NCBI RefSeq assembly: GCF_003937825.1
Contig: NZ_RSFW01000013.1
Coordinates: 62,001 to 126,000, forward strand
Direction of reading: 5' to 3'
From: Mesobacillus subterraneus
Lineage (GTDB): Bacteria > Bacillota > Bacilli > Bacillales > Cytobacillaceae
DNA length: 64,000 nt
The notes beneath the pieces are model-generated. The model worked only from the letters and a program-made list of their open reading frames with translations, searched no databases and was not told the origin of the DNA. This document shows, piece by piece, positions 1 through 8,927 of this stretch (position 1 is its first letter; every line of letters starts with the position of its first letter). The translations under genes were made by a program, and so were the position numbers.

Positions 1-2
1 CT

Positions 3-1481
3 CTATTTAAACTAAGATACTTACTGCTTTTCGCAGATCTTCCTTTCCTATTCCTCTACAGGAAAAGAAAAGGGCTTTCTTTTAAAATCAGAAGAAAAAC
101 TTACCTATTTTTGATGGCAGCAAACATACTGGTGATTGCCTGGGGTTTTTACAAATCAACCAATATCATCAGTGAAATCAGCCAATACGAAACCGTAGGA
201 TTCTTCGCCTATCAATTCCTGGAAGCCTCAGCTGAAAAAGGTTTGTTAGGAGAAGATGGGGAAGAAGTTACCCCCCAGCTCGTAAACAAGATAAAACCCT
301 CGAGCCCAAAAGAGGACCCACAGTTAAACGGCATCGCCAGGAACAAAAATTTGATCATAATCCAACTGGAATCAGTCCAAAGCTTTTTACTCAATAAACA
401 GATCAATAATATTGAAGTGACACCAAACCTGAATAAACTGATCAACGAGGCCTTTTATTTCCCTCACTTTTATACCCAGGTCGGCAAAGGCAACACTTCA
501 GATGCAGAGTTCCTTGTCAATACCTCGATTTACGCTTTAGGAAACGAACCCATGTCGACTGCAACCGCCGGTAAGACTTTACCAAGTTTACCCAGGCACC
601 TGAGACAGGCTGGTTACTATTCAGCCACCTTCCATGCAAATGAGATCTCTTTCTGGAGCAGAAAAGAGATGTATGATGCCCTGGGCTTTGACGAGTACTT
701 TGACCAGGATTACTTTGGCAAGGAAGACTTTATTGCTTACGGAGTATCGGATGAAATTCTATATAAAAAAACAATCGAAAAACTTGCTGGATTTAATGGA
801 CAAAAATTTTATGCCCATATCATCGCGTTATCAAGCCATTATCCATATGATTTTCCCGAAACAAAAATCGCTCATACGATCACATTGCCCGATTCCTTTA
901 ACGGTTCAATCGTTGGCTCCTATATAAAATCCGTCAGTTATGCTGATTTTGCTTTTGGATTGCTGTTAGAGGAGTTAAAGGCGGCAGGTTTGTATGATGA
1001 CTCGGTAATTGTTGTTTATGGCGATCATCAGGGAGTACAGACTCAGAATGAAAAGGATACAGCCCTTGTAAATGACTTGGTCGGGCATGATTACCATTCT
1101 GTCCTGGATCATTTGAACGTACCCCTCATTATTAAAGTACCGTCTGCAACCGGGGGAACGATAGACACCATCGGAGGGTTGGTTGACGTTTATCCTACAA
1201 TCGCAAATTTACTGGGACTTGATATAAGGGATGAAATCGTTTTCGGAACGGATCTCTTAAATTCGAAAAAGAATACAGTAGGAATTCGCTTTTATGCACC
1301 AACAGGAACTTTCGTGACAAAGGAGTATACATTTTCTCCCGGAAAAACGAGAGACAGCGGAAAAATCACCCTAATAGAGAATAGAAACGAAAGCCCGGCT
1401 ACACCGGATTCAATAAAAGAGCTGAACAAGATACTGGAGTTTATGAAGTCCTCAGATGCTTATATTCGTTCGATTGAATAA
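3..1481 (+). CDS. LTA synthase family sulfatase, 5' end cut by window
   Basis: Polyglycerolphosphate (lipoteichoic acid) synthase-type enzyme, membrane anchored with an extracellular sulfatase-fold domain. The frame is open from base 3 without a start, so the N-terminus lies outside the window; what remains begins in the last part of the membrane-spanning region (a hydrophobic helix around bases 105-150). Family catalytic residues are present: the metal-binding Glu in IIIQLESVQ, the nucleophile Thr in GKGNTSDAEF (codon 495-497), and Asp-His in VYGDHQG. This matches LtaS, YfnI, YqgS and YvgJ of Bacillus. Which paralogue it is, and whether it makes polymer or only primer, cannot be told. A strong terminator follows directly, so it ends its transcript. 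Confidence 0.85.
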   Translation, partial: LFKLRYLLLFADLPFLFLYRKRKGLSFKIRRKTYLFLMAANILVIAWGFYKSTNIISEISQYETVGFFAYQFLEASAEKGLLGEDGEEVTPQLVNKIKPSSPKEDPQLNGIARNKNLIIIQLESVQSFLLNKQINNIEVTPNLNKLINEAFYFPHFYTQVGKGNTSDAEFLVNTSIYALGNEPMSTATAGKTLPSLPRHLRQAGYYSATFHANEISFWSRKEMYDALGFDEYFDQDYFGKEDFIAYGVSDEILYKKTIEKLAGFNGQKFYAHIIALSSHYPYDFPETKIAHTITLPDSFNGSIVGSYIKSVSYADFAFGLLLEELKAAGLYDDSVIVVYGDHQGVQTQNEKDTALVNDLVGHDYHSVLDHLNVPLIIKVPSATGGTIDTIGGLVDVYPTIANLLGLDIRDEIVFGTDLLNSKKNTVGIRFYAPTGTFVTKEYTFSPGKTRDSGKITLIENRNESPATPDSIKELNKILEFMKSSDAYIRSIE

Positions 1482-1511
1482 GTCAGTTCCCGTCGGGTTC
1501 TGACTTTTTTT
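1481..1511 (+). terminator. Rho-independent terminator
   Basis: Stem AGTCAG / CTGACT with an inner CCCG/CGGG stem, followed by a run of seven T, starting at the stop codon of the LTA synthase-like gene. Confidence 0.85.
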
Positions 1512-1615
1512 AATAATTCCCCATTTAAACTTATTGTTCTTTCACCCATAAACTCTCTGATTCGATACATTTTTCTTGCAGAGTATATAATTAACATGGA
1601 AGACTTGTCGTAAAT

Positions 1616-1632
1616 TGTAATATAAATGTAAT
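1616..1632 (+). promoter_or_regulatory. WalR (YycF) binding site
   Basis: TGTAAT-ATAAA-TGTAAT is a perfect match to the WalR consensus TGTWAH-N5-TGTWAH. It lies 11 bp upstream of the -35 of a likely promoter for a peptidoglycan hydrolase gene. WalR is known to activate D,L-endopeptidase genes of this family (lytE, cwlO) in Bacillus, so site, position and target agree. Confidence 0.75.
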
Positions 1633-1643
1633 TTCTCCGTTAT

Positions 1644-1671
1644 TTGTTTGTAACCCCTTTCGCTATATACT
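1644..1671 (+). promoter_or_regulatory. Likely sigma-A promoter of the NlpC/P60 gene
   Basis: TTGTTT and TATACT are separated by 16 bp and sit about 35 bp before the start codon. The -35 is poor, as expected for an activator-dependent promoter under the adjacent WalR box. Confidence 0.5.
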
Positions 1672-1705
1672 AGGTTTAACTTTTAACAAACGGGGGTAAA
1701 ACTAC

Positions 1706-2398
1706 TTGTTTAAGAGAATCCTAGCATCTTTGTTGCTCTTCACCTTAGTAGCCACTGTCGCACCGTCTATAGATCAAGCATCTGCCTCTGGAAAGACATA
1801 CATTGTAAAAACAAACTCTGGATCCTTGAATGTTCGAAAAAAGCCATCTACATCCGGAGCAATTGTTACTAAACTATCAAAAGGACAAGCAGTGACTGTA
1901 ACCTCCCAATCAAAGGGTTGGGCTAAGATTTCGGTAAAAGGAAAAAAAGGTTATGTCAGCTCTAAATATATTGCACCTAAAGCTTCAAAGGTGAAAAAAG
2001 CTTCCACCATAAAAAAAGCATCTGTAACACCTGCAGGAGATTATAAGTCAAAAGCAATCTCAGTTGCGAAGAGCAACCTTGGTGTTAGATATAAATGGGC
2101 AGGGAACAACCCAAGCGGATTTGACTGCTCAGGTCTTGTAAGCTATTCATTTGGTCAAGCCGGTCTTGAATTGCCTCGTACCGCTGCAGAAATGTACAAT
2201 GTCGGAACAAAGGTGACTGCTTTACAGCCAGGAGATTTATTATTTTACGCAACAAGCGGCGGCAGAAAAGTCACTCATGTGGCAATCTACCTGGGCAATG
2301 GACAGATGATTCATTCAGCAACCTCCAATGGCGTTTCAATCGCAAGCATCAATAACTCTTATTGGAAGCCAAGATTTATTGGAGCTAAAAGAATATAA
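1706..2398 (+). CDS. Secreted SH3b-NlpC/P60 peptidoglycan endopeptidase
   Basis: Secreted cell-wall hydrolase of 230 residues that should cut the D-Glu/meso-DAP bond of stem peptides. A signal peptide covers residues 1 to about 28 (cleavage near ASA-SG). One bacterial SH3 domain follows at about 30-92 (SLNVRKKPS, GYVSSKYI), then a short Lys/Ala linker, then the NlpC/P60 domain at about 112-230 with catalytic Cys in FDCSGLV and His in THVAIYLG. The start is TTG behind a GGGGG ribosome site. The architecture resembles a short LytE/YvcE with one SH3b in place of LysM. A WalR box upstream supports coupling to growth. It is monocistronic, with a terminator right after it. Confidence 0.9.
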   Translation: MFKRILASLLLFTLVATVAPSIDQASASGKTYIVKTNSGSLNVRKKPSTSGAIVTKLSKGQAVTVTSQSKGWAKISVKGKKGYVSSKYIAPKASKVKKASTIKKASVTPAGDYKSKAISVAKSNLGVRYKWAGNNPSGFDCSGLVSYSFGQAGLELPRTAAEMYNVGTKVTALQPGDLLFYATSGGRKVTHVAIYLGNGQMIHSATSNGVSIASINNSYWKPRFIGAKRI

Positions 2399-2402
2399 AA
2401 TC

Positions 2403-2439
2403 AAAAAAAGTGGCTAAGCTAGCCACTTTTTTGATTTTT
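2403..2439 (+). terminator. Rho-independent terminator
   Basis: AAAAAGTGGCT-aagct-AGCCACTTTTTT hairpin with T-run immediately after the NlpC/P60 stop codon. Confidence 0.85.
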
Positions 2440-2550
2440 ATTGGCCTCTCACTCCCCCAAACGTTTAAGAAAATATCTTCTGGCCAAGAACTTCTTCCTA
2501 TACATAGGGCTAATAGTAGAATTAGTACAAAAAGGGAATCGAGAAAAAAT

Positions 2551-2906
2551 ATGAGTGACTTAGTTGCAGCTAATACTACTGTGTATGCACCTACACAAAC
2601 TGAAGAAACCTCTCATTTCGATGGTGGTTTACTTCAATACATCGGGTGGTCTATCCTTGGAGGATTAGTAACTGTTTTAACTTTTGGCATTTGTTATCCA
2701 TGGGCAATAACAATGATTCTGGGGTGGAAAGCCAGGCACAAGTTATTAATGGGCGAAGATTAAAATTTACAGGATCCGCAATCGGGCTTTTTGGCAATTG
2801 GATTAAGTGGTTTTTACTCACTATCGTAACATTAGGTATTTATTCATTCTGGTTATTTATCGCTTCGGAAAAATGGAAAGTCAAACATACCGTATTCGAA
2901 GATTAA
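2551..2906 (+). pseudogene. DUF898 (YjgN-like) membrane protein, frameshifted
   Basis: Two adjacent frames together give one small multi-pass membrane protein. The first half (ATG at 2551, reads to 2763) has FDGGLLQYIGWS and a hydrophobic segment ending GWKARHK. The second half, from about 2740 in another frame to 2906, reads VINGRRLKFTG then GNWIKWFLLTIVTLGIY. In DUF898 proteins these pieces are continuous (KHxVINGRRLKF). One extra A in cacaagtt (2737-2744) would restore the frame, so a base has been lost, or the assembly is wrong here. Both halves keep clear coding character, so the lesion is recent or artificial. Function is unknown. A terminator at 2924-2948 ends the unit. Confidence 0.75.
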
Positions 2907-2923
2907 AAAACATAAACTTTTTG

Positions 2924-2948
2924 AGAGCTCATTGAGCTCTTTTTTTTT
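2924..2948 (+). terminator. Rho-independent terminator
   Basis: AGAGCTC-att-GAGCTCT hairpin followed by eight T. Confidence 0.85.
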
Positions 2949-3045
2949 AGTTTTCTTATGGAACTTTAATTCCCAAGTCATTGAGAGATTAGGATTAAGA
3001 AAAATGGGATAAAAAATATTAAATACTTATGGGCAGGTGTGTTTA

Positions 3046-3342
3046 GTGGAGCCTTATAGATGCAAGGAGTTTAATAAATATGGGCTTGTAAGACTTCCAG
3101 GCAAATGGCGAAAACAATTAAATTTCACCCCAGGTAAGTTAGTCGATATTGTGTATAAAAAGGATACCCTTTTAGTGAGAAAACATATGGACAGCAATAC
3201 AGAAAATACTCGCGTTATTTCAAGTGATGGAACCATAACAATTCCAGCTGAATTCAAAAGATTAATGGGATTAACACCAGAAGATGAGATTTGTGTTTTC
3301 GTTGATAAGGAAAATGAATGCTTTATCATAAAGACTATGTAA
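3046..3342 (+). CDS. Tandem AbrB/SpoVT-fold DNA-binding protein
   Basis: Small protein of 98 residues built from two AbrB-type swapped-hairpin modules: one near residues 9-45 (GLVRLPGKWRKQLNF, then DTLLVRK) and one near 58-98 (SDGTITIPAEFKRLMGL, then ECFIIKT). Such modules bind DNA as dimers; most AbrB-family regulators or antitoxins carry one, so two in one chain would be a covalent pseudo-dimer. I chose GTG 3046 because AGGTG ends 6 bp before it; GTG 3037, in the same frame, has no such site. No toxin partner is next to it. It is probably a transcriptional regulator; the target is unknown. Confidence 0.6.
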   Translation: MEPYRCKEFNKYGLVRLPGKWRKQLNFTPGKLVDIVYKKDTLLVRKHMDSNTENTRVISSDGTITIPAEFKRLMGLTPEDEICVFVDKENECFIIKTM

Positions 3343-3373
3343 TGAAAAAAGCTCCCCTTTTTAGGAGAGCTTA

Positions 3374-3511
3374 ATGATTCAAACTTCTAGGCTTACAATA
3401 CCTACTGATTCCAAAAGAGATAATCGTCTTTGGAACAAGCTTTTTAAGTCAGTTCATCCTTGGCTCGTTGATAAGGATCGCACATTTCCAAAGAAGAGAA
3501 CGAGGCCTTAG
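3374..3511 (+). CDS. Possible 45-residue small protein
   Basis: Short frame (begins MIQTSRLTIP, ends KKRTRP), basic and without a membrane segment. AGGAG lies 6 bp before the ATG, a good ribosome site, partly inside the hairpin at 3350-3371 that ends the AbrB-fold gene. I recognise no family. It fills part of the otherwise empty stretch 3343-3643. It could be a real small gene or chance. Confidence 0.3.
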   Translation: MIQTSRLTIPTDSKRDNRLWNKLFKSVHPWLVDKDRTFPKKRTRP

Positions 3512-3643
3512 TGGGTTGGATAATATCGACAGCTGCAAGACTTACCCCAAAAAAGGCAAACGGGTTTTTGGCTAAGTAATATCTATTCTTTGAAATTTTT
3601 TGCTTCAAGATATCCTTTACTAGAACTGCACTTAGCTTCTATT

Positions 3644-5149
<1,506 letters not shown>

Positions 5150-5253
5150 TTATAACTGCTCGTTTTCTAAAACATATGTAACAATGCAGCATACTTAACC
5201 TAACTATACCCAATAAAGAAGGTGTTTTTCAAAGAACTGTAATTAACAATCCA

Positions 5254-5273
5254 TTAATCAAACGTTTGATTAA
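5254..5273. promoter_or_regulatory. Perfect 20-bp palindrome, possible operator
   Basis: TTAATCAAACGTTTGATTAA is a perfect palindrome centred on CG, between the terminator of the sugar ABC operon and the glpK start. A central AAACGTTT is common in LacI-type operators and also in some TetR-type operators. It differs from the GAAACGTTTC sites at 8595-8891. The cognate regulator is not identified. Confidence 0.45.
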
Positions 5274-5278
5274 CTCTA

Positions 5279-5302
5279 TTTCGACAGATTTCGAGTGGGG
5301 AC
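5279..5302. repeat. Dispersed repeat with 0A-box-like core, copy 1
   Basis: TTTCGACAGATTTCGAGTGG followed by GGAC. A second copy with two substitutions and one base fewer in the G run lies at 30607-30630. It contains TTCGACA, the reverse complement of the Spo0A box core TGTCGAA. Confidence 0.4.
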
Positions 5303-5314
5303 AGGCACCCATAT

Positions 5315-5345
5315 GAAAAAAGGACAGCGATTTCTCGCTGTCCTT
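5315..5345 (-). terminator. Rho-independent terminator of the sugar ABC operon
   Basis: AAGGACAGCGA-gaaa-TCGCTGTCCTT with a T-run on the minus strand, 6 bp after the stop of the downstream permease gene. Confidence 0.9.
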
Positions 5346-5350
5346 CTCTT

Positions 5351-6211
5351 CTATTTCATCCCTGAAATCGTATAGCCATCGATAATATGCTTCTGGAAAA
5401 TGATGAAGATAATCACGATCGGAACGACCATGAAGGTTGATCCGGCCATTTGCAGGGCGAAGTTTCCCCCGTATTGGCCTTTTAGCAGCTGCAACCCGAC
5501 CGATAAGGTGTAAAGGTTTTCGTCGTTGGCGATGATCAATGGCCATAGGAAGCTGTTCCATCCTGCGATGAAGGTTAAGATTCCTTGTACCGCAAGGATT
5601 GGCTTTGTCATCGGCAGGACGATCTGCCAGAATACGCGGAATTCACTTGCACCATCAAGTCTTGCTGCTTCAAGCAGTTCGTCCGGAATGGTTATCATGA
5701 ACTGGCGGAACAGGAAGATTCCGAACGCGCCGACAAGGCCTGGCAAGACAATCCCGGCCATCGTGTTCGTCAACTGCATTTGATTCAAGATCAGGTAAAC
5801 AGGAATCATTGTTACCTGACCTGGAATCATCATTGTCGCCAGGACCATGAAGAACAATTGGTTACGCCCTTTGAACTCAAATTTAGCAAATGCGTACCCG
5901 GCCATCGCGTTCAGGAACAGACCGACGAAAGACCAGAGCACAACGATGATCGTGTTTTTCAAATAGAGACCGAAATTCATATTCACAAAAAGATTATGGA
6001 AGTTTTCGATTGTCCATTGTTCAGGAAACAGAGTCGGCGTTAGCTGCATGACTTCGCTTTCGGGCTTGAAGGCGGAAAGGATCATCCAAATGAATGGAAT
6101 GGCAACGATCAATCCCCCGATTGCCAGGATGATGCCGACCACCCACTGCTGGATTTTTTCCTGTCTTATACTGCTGCTTAATGACTGTTTTGGTGCTGCA
6201 CTGGATTTCAT
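5351..6211 (-). CDS. Carbohydrate ABC transporter permease (MalG type)
   Basis: Integral membrane subunit of a sugar importer, 286 residues, about six membrane helices. The EAA loop that docks the ATPase reads ELLEAARLDGASEFRVFWQIVLPM near residues 185-208. It lies 22 bp after the MalF-type permease gene and ends the operon. No ATPase gene is present in this locus; importers of this family usually share an MsmX-type ATPase encoded elsewhere, which is the likely case here. Predicted substrate: beta-1,2-gluco-oligosaccharides, from the neighbouring enzymes. Confidence 0.92.
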   Translation of the reverse strand: MKSSAAPKQSLSSSIRQEKIQQWVVGIILAIGGLIVAIPFIWMILSAFKPESEVMQLTPTLFPEQWTIENFHNLFVNMNFGLYLKNTIIVVLWSFVGLFLNAMAGYAFAKFEFKGRNQLFFMVLATMMIPGQVTMIPVYLILNQMQLTNTMAGIVLPGLVGAFGIFLFRQFMITIPDELLEAARLDGASEFRVFWQIVLPMTKPILAVQGILTFIAGWNSFLWPLIIANDENLYTLSVGLQLLKGQYGGNFALQMAGSTFMVVPIVIIFIIFQKHIIDGYTISGMK

Positions 6212-6233
6212 TTGTCGTCCACCTCTGCTTCCC

Positions 6234-7121
6234 TTAATAATCCTGTTGTTTGTTTTGAATCTTGAATTGAATCATTGTAATGATAATGATGGCGATGAAC
6301 AATATGAATGATCCAGCTGCCGCATAGCCAAAGTTGCTGAACTGGAATCCATTGCGATAGATGAACAATGCAACAGAAGTCGTGCTGTCAAGCGGGCCGC
6401 CATTGGTCATGACGAATGGTTCTTCGAAGAATTGCAGCCAGCCAATCATCGTCGTGATCGATACAAAGAAGATCGCGTAGCGGAGCAGCGGAATCGTAAT
6501 TCTCGTCAGCTGCTTCCAATTGTTGGCGCCATCAAGCTGCGCAGCTTCATAGTACGTTTTTGGAATTCCCTGCAATGCTGCCAGGAAGATAATCATGTTA
6601 AGACCGATCGCTCTCCAGAGAGCAAGTAAAATCAATGAGATTTTTGCCATGGTTGGATCTTGCAGCCATGGTACATCAGGCAGGTTCAGCAAGTTTAGTA
6701 CATGGTTGAACAATCCAAGCTGAGGGTTGTACAGATAGCTCCAAACAACAGCAACCGCAACAACGTTTGTGATGGAAGGCATGTAGAAGACAACCCGGAA
6801 AGCCTTGAAAATACGAGCTTTTCCAAAATTGATCAGTAGCGCTATTGCCAGCGATAAGACAATAACTAGCGGAACACCTATAACAACATAGAACAAGGTG
6901 TTGAAAATCGATTTGACGAAGATCGGGTCACTTACAACTTCTTTATAGTTCTCGAAGCCAACAAAACTAATTGATGACCAATCAGCAATCCCGACTAAAT
7001 CAAGATCCGTAAAACTGATGATCAAAGCTACAAATATAGGAAGAATAGAAAATAAGGATAAAAGAATGATGGCAGGAGCTATAAAAAAGTAAGGAGTCTT
7101 GTTTGCCAAAAAGCTTTTCAT
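6234..7121 (-). CDS. Carbohydrate ABC transporter permease (MalF type)
   Basis: Membrane subunit of the same importer, 295 residues, with six predicted helices and the EAA motif YYEAAQLDGANNWKQLTRI near residues 193-211. It pairs with the MalG-type permease at 5351-6211 and the lipoprotein at 7212-8480. Ribosome site AAGGGA precedes the ATG. A GC-rich hairpin separates it from the binding-protein gene, probably lowering permease expression relative to the binding protein. Confidence 0.92.
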   Translation of the reverse strand: MKSFLANKTPYFFIAPAIILLSLFSILPIFVALIISFTDLDLVGIADWSSISFVGFENYKEVVSDPIFVKSIFNTLFYVVIGVPLVIVLSLAIALLINFGKARIFKAFRVVFYMPSITNVVAVAVVWSYLYNPQLGLFNHVLNLLNLPDVPWLQDPTMAKISLILLALWRAIGLNMIIFLAALQGIPKTYYEAAQLDGANNWKQLTRITIPLLRYAIFFVSITTMIGWLQFFEEPFVMTNGGPLDSTTSVALFIYRNGFQFSNFGYAAAGSFILFIAIIIITMIQFKIQNKQQDY

Positions 7122-7164
7122 TGTAAGTCCCTTCTTTCTCAGTCCAATCAGTTTGGACTAATAT

Positions 7165-7199
7165 AGTTGGCCGGCAGGCATGCCGCCTGCCAGTCAACT
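7165..7199 (-). terminator. Intercistronic stem-loop, partial terminator or mRNA stabiliser
   Basis: GGCAGGC / GCCTGCC core inside an AGTTG / CAACT outer stem, between the binding-protein and permease genes. It lacks a long T-run, so it more likely protects the 3' end of the upstream message or attenuates than fully terminates. Confidence 0.6.
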
Positions 7200-7211
7200 T
7201 TATTTTGAAGA

Positions 7212-8480
7212 TTATTTGGCCAGGATTTCCTCAGCCTTCTGATCAAATGCATCCATTTCTTCCTGAATGTCAGCACCGCCACGGTAAATCTTTTCGAAAC
7301 GGCTCAGGAAGTCCTGGGCAATTTTTTCGAATGGCTTGATTACAGGCATAGGCTGAGCGTTCTCCAATTGCTCACCAAACACTTTGTAGTACTGGTTCTC
7401 TTGAAGCTGCTTGTCATTCCATGCTTCTTTGTTCGCAGGAAGCGAGTTTGTCATTTCAAGCCATTTTACCTGTGTTTCTGGTTTGCTCATGTAAGCAAGG
7501 AACTTCAACGCTTCTTCCTTGTTCTTAGTGTGCTCGAATACAGACAGGTTAGATCCGCCTAGTGTTGATGTGTTCGTTTCTTTTGCTGGAAGGACAGCCG
7601 TTGCCCACTTGCCTTCTAGTTCAGGAGCCTGGTCATTAATGATTTTGACCATCCAGGGTCCGCTGATGAACATAGGCAGGATGCCGTCACCTTTGAATGC
7701 CTGGACGATATCCAATCCAAGGTCAACCGGCGCTGAGCCATCCTTGAAGAATCCATTCAGGTATTCAACTGCTTCAACAAATTCAGGTTCGTTGAAATAA
7801 GCTTTGTTTCCTTCGATTAATTCAGAGCCATTCTGGCGGGCAAGCATGAACGACAAGCTTTGCTCATTTGTATCAATGCTGATGCCGTATTTGTCATCAC
7901 CGCGGTCATTCAGTTTCTTCGCTGCGTCACGAAGCTCGTCCCAAGTTTTTGGTGCTTCCTTGTAACCAGCTTCCTCTAATAAGTCTGTACGATAGAAAAG
8001 GACACGAGTATCAACATACCAAGGTACGCCCACTACTTTATCCTCGTATTTGGTTGTTTCAATAGAACCATCATAGAAGTTTTCAGCTGCTAATTCAGGA
8101 TATTTTTCAGTCTGGTCTGATAAATCCATCAATGCATTTGCAGATGCAAATTCAGGAATCCATGTTGTTCCCATTTGGACAACATCCGGGCCTTTTTTGG
8201 ATGCAACCGCTGTCAACAGCTTGTCATGTGCCTGATCCCAAGGGATTGCCTGCACCTTTACATCGATTTCCGGATTTTCTTTTTCAAACTCATCAGCAAT
8301 CTTCGGAAGAGTCTTCGCTTCTTCCCCCATGCCCCATACCGTGATGACTTTCTTGCCGTCTTTTTCAGAACCTGTGTCGGAAGAAGAACATCCGGCTAAC
8401 GCACCAGATACCACCAAAGTACCAACCATTGCGGCAGCTGCAAATTTCTTGCTGAATACATTTAACATTTTTCGGCTCAT
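7212..8480 (-). CDS. Sugar-binding lipoprotein of ABC importer
   Basis: Extracellular solute-binding lipoprotein of family 1, 422 residues. A signal peptide ends in the lipobox LAGC; the mature chain shows the usual binding-protein fold (ITVWGMGEEAK, GPDVVQMGTTWIPEFA, PMFISGPWM). I chose the ATG at 8480 because GGAGG lies 8 bp upstream; an earlier in-frame start at 8543 would put 21 residues before the signal peptide. It is the first gene of the operon, reading away from the GH3 gene. By position it matches the binding protein of the Listeria innocua 1,2-beta-oligoglucan locus, so sophoro-oligosaccharides are the likely ligand (inference). Confidence 0.9.
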   Translation of the reverse strand: MSRKMLNVFSKKFAAAAMVGTLVVSGALAGCSSSDTGSEKDGKKVITVWGMGEEAKTLPKIADEFEKENPEIDVKVQAIPWDQAHDKLLTAVASKKGPDVVQMGTTWIPEFASANALMDLSDQTEKYPELAAENFYDGSIETTKYEDKVVGVPWYVDTRVLFYRTDLLEEAGYKEAPKTWDELRDAAKKLNDRGDDKYGISIDTNEQSLSFMLARQNGSELIEGNKAYFNEPEFVEAVEYLNGFFKDGSAPVDLGLDIVQAFKGDGILPMFISGPWMVKIINDQAPELEGKWATAVLPAKETNTSTLGGSNLSVFEHTKNKEEALKFLAYMSKPETQVKWLEMTNSLPANKEAWNDKQLQENQYYKVFGEQLENAQPMPVIKPFEKIAQDFLSRFEKIYRGGADIQEEMDAFDQKAEEILAK

Positions 8481-8586
8481 TCGTAAAACCTCCAAAATAA
8501 TATGATAAGGTCTAGCAATTAAAATTCCCGTTATAGCAAACAATTACTTATAACCTGCGAAATTCTACTTTGTTTATGAAAACCTC

Positions 8587-8616
8587 CTTATAGTGAAACG
8601 TTTCGAAAACTAACAA
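8587..8616 (-). promoter_or_regulatory. Candidate promoter of the ABC importer operon
   Basis: On the minus strand TTGTTA and TATAAG are 18 bp apart, and the operator at 8595-8604 lies inside the spacer. The -10 is imperfect, so this is a moderate call. Confidence 0.45.
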
Positions 8617-8703
8617 AAAAATATATAGTTGGATCTTGCGAAACGATTCATGTATTTCCGGTTCTTCTCCGGAAAGTATGGTTTAAGTTTGTTGAAACGT
8701 TTC
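8595..8703. promoter_or_regulatory. Three LacI-type operators on the importer side
   Basis: GAAACGTTTC occurs at 8595-8604 and 8694-8703; a one-mismatch copy, GAAACGATTC, is at 8640-8649. The left site lies in the importer promoter. The likely ligand is the LacI-family regulator encoded at 16481-17446. Confidence 0.7.
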
Positions 8704-8815
8704 GATAGGGCTATTATATGTCATGGTGTAATCGTTTTCAAGTAAAAATTTGTGACTAATTTTTCTTTTTTTTATAAAATCCCTCTATAATTTGTTTCGC
8801 TTTCAATTACTAATA

Positions 8816-8825
8816 GAAACGTTTC
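8816..8825. promoter_or_regulatory. LacI-type operator upstream of GH3 promoter
   Basis: GAAACGTTTC ending 9 bp before the -35 of the GH3 promoter. Its centre is 66 bp from the centre of the site at 8882-8891, a spacing that would permit looping around the promoter. Confidence 0.7.
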
Positions 8826-8834
8826 GATAATTTG

Positions 8835-8863
8835 TTGACTCTAAAAAAGAAAGCGCTTATAAT
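8835..8863 (+). promoter_or_regulatory. Strong sigma-A promoter of the GH3 gene
   Basis: TTGACT, a 17-bp spacer and TATAAT. It sits 65 bp before the GH3 start codon and rules out coding starts upstream of it. The spacer contains GAAAGCGCTTATA, a poor catabolite-response-like sequence. Confidence 0.85.
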
Positions 8864-8881
8864 GCAGGTGTATCTTTATTC

Positions 8882-8891
8882 GAAACGTTTC
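8882..8891. promoter_or_regulatory. LacI-type operator downstream of GH3 promoter
   Basis: GAAACGTTTC about 12 bp past the expected transcription start, placed to block elongation or initiation. Confidence 0.7.
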
Positions 8892-8927
8892 TATTACCTT
8901 AATATAATTCACGGGAGGTTCACCCCT

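Noticed and set aside
2737-2744. Programmed -1 frameshift in the DUF898-like gene
   Set aside because: No X-XXY-YYZ slippery heptamer and no downstream stimulator are evident.
8832-8927. Longer N-terminus for the GH3 enzyme
   Set aside because: This region holds the consensus promoter and an operator; the ATG at 8928 has a proper ribosome site.
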